Assembly (NCBI GenBank): GCA_017519965.1
Contig: JAFWRK010000046.1
Span: 1-64,000 of the forward strand
Reading direction: 5' to 3'
Length of the DNA: 64,000 nucleotides
DNA from: Bacilli bacterium
Lineage (GTDB): Bacteria; Bacillota_I; Bacilli_A; RF39; UBA660
The notes beneath the pieces are model-generated. The model was not told the origin of the DNA, did not search any database, and saw nothing but the letters and a program-made list of their open reading frames with translations. The translations under genes were made by a program, and so were the position numbers. Each line of letters starts with the position of its first letter. The stretch's first letter is position 1. This document shows, piece by piece, positions 27,466 to 38,117 of the stretch.

Positions 27466-27490
27466 AAAAAGAACTTTATAAGTTCTTTTT
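27464..27490. terminator. Bidirectional terminator
   Basis: AAAAAGAACTT-ATA-AAGTTCTTTTT lies between the phosphatase gene and the 3' end of rpsD and works for both strands. Confidence 0.88.
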
Positions 27491-28091
27491 ATTTGTTATA
27501 GAATTCAACGATTAATGCTTCATCAATATCTGCATTTAATTCATTTCTTTCAGGCATTCTTACATAAGTAGCTTGCATTTTACCTTCATCATAAGTTATA
27601 AAATCAACTCTACGAGTAATTTTTTGTAATGATTCAGTAACTACTTTCATGTTTTTGTCATCTTCTTTGATTGAAATAACATCTCCAGGTTTAACTCTGT
27701 ATGATGGAATATCAACTTTGTTACCATTAACTGTAACATGTCCATGGTTAACTAATTGTCTAGCTCCACGACGAGTAGATGCAAAACCAATTCTAAATAC
27801 TAAGTTATCTAATCTAGATTCTAATAATCTTAAGAAGTTAGTACCTTGAATACCTTTCATTTTAGCAGCTTCTTCGAAAGTCTTTCTGAATTGTCTTTCA
27901 TTTAAACCATACATGAAACGTACTTTTTGTTTTTCTTTTAATTGATTTCCGTAATCAGATAATTTTCCTTTACGGTCTTGTCCATGTTGTCCAGGTCCGA
28001 ATGGACGTCTAGCTAATTCTTTTCCAGTTTCTGAAATTGAGAATCCAACACGACGAGCTTGTTTGTAACTTGATCCTGTATATCTTGACAT
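27489..28091 (-). CDS. rpsD: 30S ribosomal protein S4
   Basis: The 200-aa protein starts MSRYTGSSYKQARRVGFSIS and contains RRPFGPGQHGQ and the S4 RNA-binding domain RLDNLVFRIGFASTRRGARQ-L-V-NHGHVTVNG. It binds 16S rRNA early in 30S assembly. As in Bacillus it is monocistronic with a long leader and lies near tyrS. Confidence 0.98.
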   Translation of the reverse strand: MSRYTGSSYKQARRVGFSISETGKELARRPFGPGQHGQDRKGKLSDYGNQLKEKQKVRFMYGLNERQFRKTFEEAAKMKGIQGTNFLRLLESRLDNLVFRIGFASTRRGARQLVNHGHVTVNGNKVDIPSYRVKPGDVISIKEDDKNMKVVTESLQKITRRVDFITYDEGKMQATYVRMPERNELNADIDEALIVEFYNK

Positions 28092-28239
28092 AATCTAATC
28101 TCCTTTCTTTTTATTACAATATCTCATGAATTGTTTAGTCGTAATTTAGGGAGTTTTTCTTTCACTTAAACAGCTATTGCTACTTATTTTTGAAAAACAC
28201 TTTAAATTACTCTAAACATGCTGTTTCAAGGAAATTGCA
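28092..28239 (-). promoter_or_regulatory. rpsD leader, candidate S4 autoregulatory RNA
   Basis: The transcript from the promoter at 28246-28274 would carry about 148 untranslated bases before rpsD, far longer than most leaders in this window. Bacillus rpsD is repressed by S4 binding such a leader. I can see self-complementary patches but have not folded it; the regulatory claim is by analogy. Confidence 0.4.
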
Positions 28240-28245
28240 GTTATA

Positions 28246-28274
28246 ATTATATGATAATATTATTGATATGTCAA
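28246..28274 (-). promoter_or_regulatory. Consensus sigma-A promoter of rpsD
   Basis: Read on the minus strand: perfect TTGACA (28269-28274), a 17-base spacer and perfect TATAAT (28246-28251). It is the strongest promoter match in the window, fitting a ribosomal protein gene. Confidence 0.85.
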
Positions 28275-28390
28275 GGAATTTAAAGGTTTTATTAATGTAA
28301 TTAATTATATTTTAATAAATTTGTAGAAAAATGTTTGAATTTTGTGGTAGAATTATGATATATAGTGTAAGAAGATGTTGAGGTGAGCAT

Positions 28391-30103
28391 ATGCAAGGTG
28401 AATTTCTTATTATAGGATCTATTGTCATTCTTGTTATTATTGCTTTAATTGTTATTATAGAAATAATTAAAAAGGTTAGATTCCGTTTTTATCGTAATAA
28501 AGTAAAAGATTTAGAGATACAAAGAAATGTAGTTGCTTCTACTCCTGTTTTACTTGAATTAAGTAGGGTTGAACCTATAATAAAAAATGATAGAATGGAA
28601 GAAAAATATAATAGATGGCAAGATAGATTTAATAATTTAAAAGAAAATAGATTATCTCAAATAGATGATATGTTAATTGATCTTGATTTGTTTGTTGATA
28701 AAAGAGATTATAAATCTTGTGGATATAGAATTGCTAAGATTGAGATTGAAATCTATAAAGTGCGTGAAAGTGCGGATCATTTATTAAATGAAATTAAGAA
28801 TTTAAGTAAAAGTGAAGAAAAATATAGATCTTCTGTTATTAAATTAAAAACTAAATATAGAAAACTAAATAATGATTTTCAAAATCACAGACAATTATAT
28901 GAAGATATGCAAGAAGCTATTGAGATGCAATTAGAGAATATTGAAAAGAGATTCTTAGATTTTGAAAAGGTAATGGATACAAGTGATTATCCTGAAGTTG
29001 TTCATATTACTAAAGCTTTATATGAAATGATTGATCACATGGAGATAATTATAAATGAAATGCCTGATGTATTAGTAATGGCTAGACAAGCTCTTCCTAA
29101 TAGAATTAAAGAAGTTAAACAAACTTATGATGAAATGGTTAATTCTGGATATCCACTTGATTATTTAAATATTGATTATAATATTGAAGAGTCTAAGAAA
29201 AATATTGATTTAATTATTGATAAAGCAAAAGTTTTGAATCTTGAAGGTTGTATGTTTGATTTGAAGACTATGTCTGATTATTATGATGCAATATTTATTG
29301 ATTTTGAAAAAGAAAGATTATCTAGAAAAGCTTATGAAGAATTATCTGTAGATTTTGGTAAAAGAATTGAAGGCACTAATAATTTAGTTAAAGATGTCTA
29401 TGCTCAACTTGATGATATAAAAAATATGTATGATTTAAGTGATGGAGATCTTAATATTATTGATGAAGTTAATAAAGTATTAGTTGTTATTAATGATGAT
29501 TATAATAAGATGTTAGCTAAAGTTGAAAGTGAATCATCTCCTTTTTCTCAAGTTAATGAAGAGTTAGAAAATTTGATGAGAAGATTATCATTAATGGAAG
29601 ATGATTTTGATGTTGCACTTAAATCTTTAGGTAATATGTATGAAGATGAACAAAGAGCTAGAGAACAATTAGAGGAAATAAAAGGTTTGCTTAGACAATG
29701 CAAGTATAATATTAGATCATTTAAGTTACCTGTTATAACTGATAATTATTTTGTAGAGTTAAGTGAAGCTAGTGAAGCAATACAAGAAGTAGTAAAAGAA
29801 TTAGAAAAGACTCCTATTGTTATAAAAGTTTTAAATACTAGAGTAGATACTGCTAGAGATTTAGTTTTAAAGCTTTATAATACTACTAATAATATGATTA
29901 TGAATGCTAGATATGCAGAGATGATGATAGTATATGGAAATAGGTATAGAGATAGAAATGAGGAGATTTCTTCTAGACTAGATTTAGCTGAAGCTAAGTT
30001 TAATAGAGGAGAATATAAGAACTCTTTAGACATCTCTTTAAGTGCTGTTTCTTTAGTGGATAAAAACATAGATGTAAGGTTCTTTGGAAAAGATGAAATT
30101 TAG
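28391..30103 (+). CDS. ezrA: Septation ring formation regulator EzrA
   Basis: The 570-aa protein has one N-terminal membrane helix (about 5-27) and an otherwise all-helical, coiled-coil cytoplasmic region of spectrin-like repeats, the size and topology of EzrA (about 562 aa). The C-terminal MIVYGNRYR-x-R motif and the position downstream of rpsD and upstream of thiI agree. EzrA limits FtsZ-ring formation and links it to wall synthesis. GAGGTGA precedes the ATG. Confidence 0.9.
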   Translation: MQGEFLIIGSIVILVIIALIVIIEIIKKVRFRFYRNKVKDLEIQRNVVASTPVLLELSRVEPIIKNDRMEEKYNRWQDRFNNLKENRLSQIDDMLIDLDLFVDKRDYKSCGYRIAKIEIEIYKVRESADHLLNEIKNLSKSEEKYRSSVIKLKTKYRKLNNDFQNHRQLYEDMQEAIEMQLENIEKRFLDFEKVMDTSDYPEVVHITKALYEMIDHMEIIINEMPDVLVMARQALPNRIKEVKQTYDEMVNSGYPLDYLNIDYNIEESKKNIDLIIDKAKVLNLEGCMFDLKTMSDYYDAIFIDFEKERLSRKAYEELSVDFGKRIEGTNNLVKDVYAQLDDIKNMYDLSDGDLNIIDEVNKVLVVINDDYNKMLAKVESESSPFSQVNEELENLMRRLSLMEDDFDVALKSLGNMYEDEQRAREQLEEIKGLLRQCKYNIRSFKLPVITDNYFVELSEASEAIQEVVKELEKTPIVIKVLNTRVDTARDLVLKLYNTTNNMIMNARYAEMMIVYGNRYRDRNEEISSRLDLAEAKFNRGEYKNSLDISLSAVSLVDKNIDVRFFGKDEI

Positions 30104-30117
30104 TTTCATCTTTTTTT
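30090..30117 (+). terminator. Terminator after ezrA
   Basis: AGATGAAA-TTTAG-TTTCATCT and seven T residues overlap the ezrA stop, separating ezrA from the ATPase island. Confidence 0.88.
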
Positions 30118-30214
30118 ATATATTTAATTAAAACTATAGAAGTCTTGAAAAAAATATGATAATATTATAGATGTAATAAAATAGGTAAGTAGTCTAAAAG
30201 ATAGGGTGAAGATA

Positions 30215-33200
30215 ATGAAAAAGAAGATGTTTTTCATTGTAGTATCAGTGCTTCTAATGATTGGTGCTACAATTTATATGGCCATAAATGTACAACAGAA
30301 TTCTCTTAAATCATTCACTAGAGCTGGTTATATTTTAAATACAGCTAGTGCTTCTTCTAATGAGAAAAACTCTGATGATAATGAAACTATCAAATACTAT
30401 TTTGGTGATAATACTACTTATAAGAATAGCTTTGATAATAATGTAGAATTTAAAGATACTAATGGTAAAAAAGTAAAAGTTTCTGAAGCTTCTTTTATTC
30501 ATTATGATGATGACTCAATTGGATTACTTAAAAAAGGTGTTATTTTAAACTTAGAGGATATTAATGATAAAGTTCCTATTTATTATAATTTATTTGAAGG
30601 AACTATACTTGAATATAATGGTGGTACTTATTATGTAGATAATTTAGGTAAACAACTTAAATTTAAACAATTTATAGTTAGAGTAGCTGACAATAAGTAT
30701 TTACTTGTAAGTGATAATATTAAACTTAAATTAGATGATAATACTTCTACTACAATTAAATCTAATTATGTAGAAATTAGTGTTATTGAAGAAGGTATCT
30801 TAAAGATTGAAAACAAAGATACTTCATATCAGACAGTTGCTACTGATGCTTTAATTATTTTAGGTGATTTATCTTTAAATCTTGATAATGGTTATTTCTT
30901 CTATGAAGATGAACCAATTGTTAATTTAAACTCTATGATTATTGATAGTGATGATAATATTGATATTACTCCTATTGAAGATATTAGAGAACAAATAGAA
31001 AAAGAAAAGAAAGAGGAAGAAGAAAAGAATAAACAAGAGCAAGAACAAGGACAAGAACAAAATAATAATGGTGGTTCTGGTAATGGTGGTGGTGGATCTA
31101 CTGGAAATGATACTACTACTCCTGAAGCTGATGCAGGCGCTTCTAGTTATCAACAAACTGAAACTGAAGTTGTTGAAAATCAGTTAGTACTACCTAGTGC
31201 TACTGTTAGCGATGTATCTGTATCTGCAAATGAATTCCAAGGAACTATTACTATTAATGATCCTGATTCAATTGTAACTGGTTCTACTTATACTACTATT
31301 GTTGAAAATAGTAATAATAGAGTTGTTTATGAAAAAGAAACAGATGCTGGTGTTTATACTTTAGATGTTTATTGTGATACATTATCACCTGAGACTAGTT
31401 ATTCCCTTATTAGTAATATTCATTATATGAAAAATGAAATTGAATATACTATGGACGTAGTTCAACAATTATTTGTTACTAGTTCTATAGGTATATCAAT
31501 TGATAAAGATTACTATACTGCTACTGAACTTGCTTTTAATGTTAAAATAGATGACTATTCAAAAGTTAAGAGTGCTGATGTTAAATTAGTTAATTCTTCA
31601 GGAGAGGTTGAAGATGTTCAACAAGTTACTGAAGAAAATGCTAAGACTGGGGATGGACTTTCAGTATTATTTGGAAGTTTAAATCCTAATACTAAATATA
31701 CTGTTATTGTTGATAATATTTTATATGAAGATACTATTGTTGCTGATGTTTACTCATTAGAAATAAGTGCTAAAACATTAAAGACTAAACCTACTATGGG
31801 AGCTCCAAGTTTTTCTATTGATAAGAAATCTGGATTATTTACTTTAAAACTTAATAATATGGTTGATTCAAATAATGGTGTAGATAAATATATTTATGAA
31901 GTATATGATGCTAGAACATTAGCTGATAATCCTCAACCTATAACTACAATTGAAAAAACTAGTTTGACTTCTGTTGATTTAGCTATTGATAATTCTACTA
32001 TTAAAAGAGCTATTCCTTATACTTATAAAGTAACTGCTTTATTCTATGATAATGAGAAATACATTGAGTATTCTACTGGATATAGTAATACTATGCAAAT
32101 GGATGGTGTTGCTTCTCCTACTATTGAATGGAGTGTAAACGAAGAAGCTGGTGGAGTTACTTTTGAAAGTATTAATGGATATATTTCTATTACTGATCCA
32201 GCTGGTACTATTGATTATGATAAACCTATGACAGTTGTATATACTAACTCAATTGGTACTACTAATAGTTATACAGTTACTTCTGGTAATGCAATAATTC
32301 CATTTAATAAGAATAATTTAAGAGCTAATGAAACTTATACTATTTCTTTATATGCTTCTGTTAATTTGATGGATAATAATCCAGCAGTTGATTATTATCA
32401 TGTTGGTAGTGTTATAGTTAAAACAAAAGCTACTAATGCTATTGATGTATTATTTAATGTTGATACTGATTCAGTTACAGATGCATTTAGTATTCAAGCT
32501 AAATTATTAAATGTTAATGATGCTGATAATACTTTAGAAGCATCTACTCTTAGTGAATTAACTTTCTTATTATATGATGGTCCAAATACTTCTGGAACTT
32601 TAGTAAAACGTATTAGAAAAGTTGATAGCGATGAAAGAGAATATTTTAGTACTTTAAAAGATGCTTATTATGATAGAAGTTTTACTATTACTCCTTCATT
32701 CTTTAATTTAAATGGATCTGATTTATCTTCTGAATATTATACTATTGTAATTACAGATGCTAAGGATTATACGGATTTTAAAAATGATATTCCTTTAATT
32801 AATTCTGAAGTTACTGTTCAAGTAAATGGATTTATGGATGATCCTGATCCAGATTCTAAAGAATGGTTTACTACTTCGTTAATTAGAAATAAAGATGCTG
32901 GTACTTATGGCAAACATAATGATGATTTAGATGCAAATACAATAGTTGGTATTAAAGTTAGTGCAAATTTTGATAATACTAAACATTATGGAGTTTATCT
33001 AAATTATTATGTTTGGGATTATACTTATGGAGCCGATAATGTTTTTGAAATAGAAAATCAAAGGCAAACATTAAACTTTAAATCTGATGGTACTATTGAT
33101 GCTGCTTATTATTGGTTTGAAAATGGTACTCCTAGTATTTCACAGGATAATGATGGAAAACTATATAGAGGACATAAATATGTATTCTCATTTGTTGGAG

Positions 33201-35572
33201 GACTTGATTTAAATAAAGATGGTATTTCAGATTCTAGATATCCTGTATCTGAGGATAAGGTTTTAAAATCTGAAGGAATTAATATTCCAAAACAATCTGC
33301 TACAATTTCAATGTATCCTGCATCTAGCACTAATACATCTATTACAATGAAATATACTATGTCTGATATAGACAATGCTTTAGTTGGATCTAATTTAAAT
33401 GCTAATCTTTATGATTCAGCTGGTACTTTATTAAATTCAAATACTCAAGCTATTCAAAATACTACTACATTTAAAGATGTAACATTTAGTAATTTTGGTA
33501 ATAATGGATATTTGAAAATAGTAGCAGAATCTATGCTAATTAAAAATACTGAACCAACTTCTACAGTTTATTTAGATCAATATTTTGATGATAAATATAC
33601 TTTACCTAATATTAGTTTTACTCATACTGAAGCTGTTAACCGTATTTTAATATCAATTGATAATTATGATAAATTATCTGAAGCTATATCTCATATTGCA
33701 GCATTAAAGATAACATTTACTTGTGAAGGAAATACAATTGTAAAAGATTTTGTTAAATTAAATGGTGATAATGCTGTTGTAGATATGTATGATTTATCTG
33801 AGTTTATAGGTAAACCTGTTAAAATTAGTATTTCTGCATATTACGATAATGATTTAATTGGTTGGGTTCCTTCTACTGATTATGTAGCTTTACAAAGTGT
33901 TAAAGATATATATGGTGGAGGAGATTATATTACTTTAAATAATACTGGTGGATTTGTTACTAGTGATATTGCTAGAGGATCTATCTATAGTATGACTACT
34001 GCATCTAATAAATTTAAATTATCTCAAATGGGTACAACTTATAGATATGATATGCCTATTACTATTGGTAATGGTGGTATTAAAGATAATGGTACTTATT
34101 ATAATTTAAAACAATTAGCTACTAAGAATCTAACTTGTTCTAATTCTGAAGATACATTTACTTTCTATCAGATTAGACCTGGTATTAGTTTAGAAAATGA
34201 AGATGGTGTTTTAGATATTTCACCTGCTATTCAAAGTGTTAACTTCTTAGCTGAGGTTTATGGTTTTGGTGAATCTAATATAAGAGATTCTAAGATTTAT
34301 GCTCAATTATCATATACAGATGATGTTGGTAGTTATATTACTAATACTGGAGCTCCTTATGAATTTACTTTAAGTGAAATAAATTCTGGTGTATGTGAAA
34401 TTAGTGGATTAACTCCAGGTACTTATTATGCATTACAATTCTTTGCTTATGTAAGTAATGGTCAAGGTGGATATGATTATACTCAACTATATGACTTAGA
34501 TGATAATTCTGAAAATAGAATTTATTACTTTAGAACATTATTGAGTGTTGGTATTTCAGATATTACTGCTACTTATAGACCTGTTTCTTATACTGATAAG
34601 AATATATTAATTACTTATAATTTGGATCGTATAATGGGATATGACAAAATAGAGTATAAGCTATATAAGGAAGTTATGGATCCTGTTACATTACAATATT
34701 ATTATCAAGATACAGGTATTAATATTGAACCTGATGTTGGATTTAAATATGCTATGACTAAAACAATTCCTTGTCCTCCAGGTAGTGATTTTGATTTTGG
34801 ATCTGTTTACAAAATTGAAATTACTCCTTATGTTCAATCATCTTTAGATGGTGAATGGATAGCTTTGGATGAAACTATTGGAGTTCATAGGTTTAATTTA
34901 CGTACGTTGAGAAATCCTTATGTTGGAGTTTCTGCTACTACATTTACAGGAGGAACAGTTACTGGTTCAGCTCTTGAATTTAAAGTAACTCTTTATGATA
35001 CTGATCAAGTTGTAGTTGGAGGAAAATATTCTATTGAACTATATCAATTAGATACGGTTGGAAATGAAACTCCTGTTACATCTATATTTAGTGGTAATTA
35101 TTATACAACTGATGTTCGTAGAAGAACATTTATAGTAGATAATCTTACTGAGGGTGAAAGATATAGATTAAAGATATTCTATTATTTAGATATTAATAAT
35201 ACTAATTCTCCTGTTTTACAAACTTATACATATAATACTAGAGCATTAGATCCTGATAGTATAAGTGTTGGTACAATATCTGCTGTTGCTAATGCTACTA
35301 ATAAGAGTAAAATTGATTTGAACTTTGTTGGTTCTAATAAATTAACAAGTATTGATTATGTAAGATATATTATTTATAACTCTTTAGATGGTACATCTTA
35401 TAATAATGATATTGCATTTAATCCTATACCTAAGACAGTTAGTGGTACAACAATTTATTATGTTACTTTACCTGAAACTTTAACTTCTCAAGGTATATAT
35501 GTTATTCAATTACAATTTATTTCTGAAGATAAAGTAGTTGATGAACAAGAGATTGATTATAGTTACTTTTAA
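30215..35572 (+). CDS. Giant membrane-anchored Fn3-like surface protein of the F1-like ATPase operon
   Basis: This 1785-aa protein is first in the ten-gene operon. A signal anchor (about 4-24) is followed by a ~230-residue N-domain with FIVRVADNKYLLVSD and DLSLNLDNGYFFYED, a Glu/Gln-rich coiled segment (about 258-285) and a Gly/Asn/Ser linker. About 1450 residues of repeated ~100-aa beta-sandwich modules resembling fibronectin type III follow, with signatures such as LNPNTKYTVIV, LRANETYTISLYA, LTPGTYYALQFF and LTEGERYRLKIF. No LPXTG or enzyme motif is seen. ATG 30215 is chosen because AGGGTGA is the ribosome site; the longer GTG start at 30206 is inside it. The function is unknown; a surface arm driven by, or anchored to, the ATPase is inferred from operon position. 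Confidence 0.8.
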   Translation: MKKKMFFIVVSVLLMIGATIYMAINVQQNSLKSFTRAGYILNTASASSNEKNSDDNETIKYYFGDNTTYKNSFDNNVEFKDTNGKKVKVSEASFIHYDDDSIGLLKKGVILNLEDINDKVPIYYNLFEGTILEYNGGTYYVDNLGKQLKFKQFIVRVADNKYLLVSDNIKLKLDDNTSTTIKSNYVEISVIEEGILKIENKDTSYQTVATDALIILGDLSLNLDNGYFFYEDEPIVNLNSMIIDSDDNIDITPIEDIREQIEKEKKEEEEKNKQEQEQGQEQNNNGGSGNGGGGSTGNDTTTPEADAGASSYQQTETEVVENQLVLPSATVSDVSVSANEFQGTITINDPDSIVTGSTYTTIVENSNNRVVYEKETDAGVYTLDVYCDTLSPETSYSLISNIHYMKNEIEYTMDVVQQLFVTSSIGISIDKDYYTATELAFNVKIDDYSKVKSADVKLVNSSGEVEDVQQVTEENAKTGDGLSVLFGSLNPNTKYTVIVDNILYEDTIVADVYSLEISAKTLKTKPTMGAPSFSIDKKSGLFTLKLNNMVDSNNGVDKYIYEVYDARTLADNPQPITTIEKTSLTSVDLAIDNSTIKRAIPYTYKVTALFYDNEKYIEYSTGYSNTMQMDGVASPTIEWSVNEEAGGVTFESINGYISITDPAGTIDYDKPMTVVYTNSIGTTNSYTVTSGNAIIPFNKNNLRANETYTISLYASVNLMDNNPAVDYYHVGSVIVKTKATNAIDVLFNVDTDSVTDAFSIQAKLLNVNDADNTLEASTLSELTFLLYDGPNTSGTLVKRIRKVDSDEREYFSTLKDAYYDRSFTITPSFFNLNGSDLSSEYYTIVITDAKDYTDFKNDIPLINSEVTVQVNGFMDDPDPDSKEWFTTSLIRNKDAGTYGKHNDDLDANTIVGIKVSANFDNTKHYGVYLNYYVWDYTYGADNVFEIENQRQTLNFKSDGTIDAAYYWFENGTPSISQDNDGKLYRGHKYVFSFVGGLDLNKDGISDSRYPVSEDKVLKSEGINIPKQSATISMYPASSTNTSITMKYTMSDIDNALVGSNLNANLYDSAGTLLNSNTQAIQNTTTFKDVTFSNFGNNGYLKIVAESMLIKNTEPTSTVYLDQYFDDKYTLPNISFTHTEAVNRILISIDNYDKLSEAISHIAALKITFTCEGNTIVKDFVKLNGDNAVVDMYDLSEFIGKPVKISISAYYDNDLIGWVPSTDYVALQSVKDIYGGGDYITLNNTGGFVTSDIARGSIYSMTTASNKFKLSQMGTTYRYDMPITIGNGGIKDNGTYYNLKQLATKNLTCSNSEDTFTFYQIRPGISLENEDGVLDISPAIQSVNFLAEVYGFGESNIRDSKIYAQLSYTDDVGSYITNTGAPYEFTLSEINSGVCEISGLTPGTYYALQFFAYVSNGQGGYDYTQLYDLDDNSENRIYYFRTLLSVGISDITATYRPVSYTDKNILITYNLDRIMGYDKIEYKLYKEVMDPVTLQYYYQDTGINIEPDVGFKYAMTKTIPCPPGSDFDFGSVYKIEITPYVQSSLDGEWIALDETIGVHRFNLRTLRNPYVGVSATTFTGGTVTGSALEFKVTLYDTDQVVVGGKYSIELYQLDTVGNETPVTSIFSGNYYTTDVRRRTFIVDNLTEGERYRLKIFYYLDINNTNSPVLQTYTYNTRALDPDSISVGTISAVANATNKSKIDLNFVGSNKLTSIDYVRYIIYNSLDGTSYNNDIAFNPIPKTVSGTTIYYVTLPETLTSQGIYVIQLQFISEDKVVDEQEIDYSYF

Positions 35573-35593
35573 TAACTAGAAGGAGAGGATAAT

Positions 35594-37353
<1,760 letters not shown>

Positions 37354-37354
37354 T

Positions 37355-38104
37355 ATGGAATTAGTTATAATAATTGCTTTATTAATATTTGTAGCTTTAT
37401 TAATCCTAGTTATGTTTTTTTTCCTTAAGAAGACTGTAGCTAAGGTTAATCAACAATCTAAAGATTTCTTTGTTGATAAGCTACAGGCATATGATGATTT
37501 AATAAGTGAAAGAGAAGAAAAACTAAAGGGATTAAAAAGGGATATAGAAAGAAAACAAAAACAATTATTATTGGAGCAGAAAAATACTCCTGTAAATACT
37601 TCGGTTTATCTTTATGATTTAAAGAATATCGACTATAAAGATGAGAAGATATTTAAGAAGATGAAAGAAGTAGATAAAAGGTTTAATATTGATACAGTGA
37701 AATTAGTTCAAAGATTTGTAAAAGAACACTTCCAAAATGAACTGGTTTTGGAGTATAATAAATATGATAGCGTGCGTAGACAATTTGATCAGAAAATGAT
37801 ATTCAAATTAATATCTATGCGTCAGTCTGAACAAGAAAAAGAAGTAAGAAGAATAATGAGGGATTTGGCTTATATAGTTGATGATTTTAAAAAGAAGTAT
37901 AAGAACTTTGATATTAAGAAGTTCATTTCCTATTTCAATAAAGTTATTGATGAGGCTGATCCATATATTTATATTTATGTTGGTTCTAAGGATGAAAACT
38001 ATGATGCAATTCATGAGTTTATTAGAACTAAAGTAGATGAAAATATCTTTAGAGGTATTTGCATCGTTTATAGAGGAAAACTTTATGACTATAGCCTAAA
38101 ATAG
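37355..38104 (+). CDS. b-delta fusion-like stator subunit
   Basis: The 249-aa protein has an N-terminal membrane helix (about 3-24) and a charged coiled coil (about 30-75), as in F-type subunit b, then a helical domain ending in VDENIFRGICIVYRGKLYDYS. This end matches the subunit delta C-terminus pattern V-D-x-x-x-x-G-x-x-x-x-x-x-x-K-x-Y-D-x-S. Such b-delta fusions exist in actinobacteria. It begins one base after the c-like stop and precedes alpha, exactly where b and delta lie in atp operons. The assignment is by pattern, not alignment. Confidence 0.7.
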   Translation: MELVIIIALLIFVALLILVMFFFLKKTVAKVNQQSKDFFVDKLQAYDDLISEREEKLKGLKRDIERKQKQLLLEQKNTPVNTSVYLYDLKNIDYKDEKIFKKMKEVDKRFNIDTVKLVQRFVKEHFQNELVLEYNKYDSVRRQFDQKMIFKLISMRQSEQEKEVRRIMRDLAYIVDDFKKKYKNFDIKKFISYFNKVIDEADPYIYIYVGSKDENYDAIHEFIRTKVDENIFRGICIVYRGKLYDYSLK

Positions 38105-38117
38105 GAGGTGACATTTC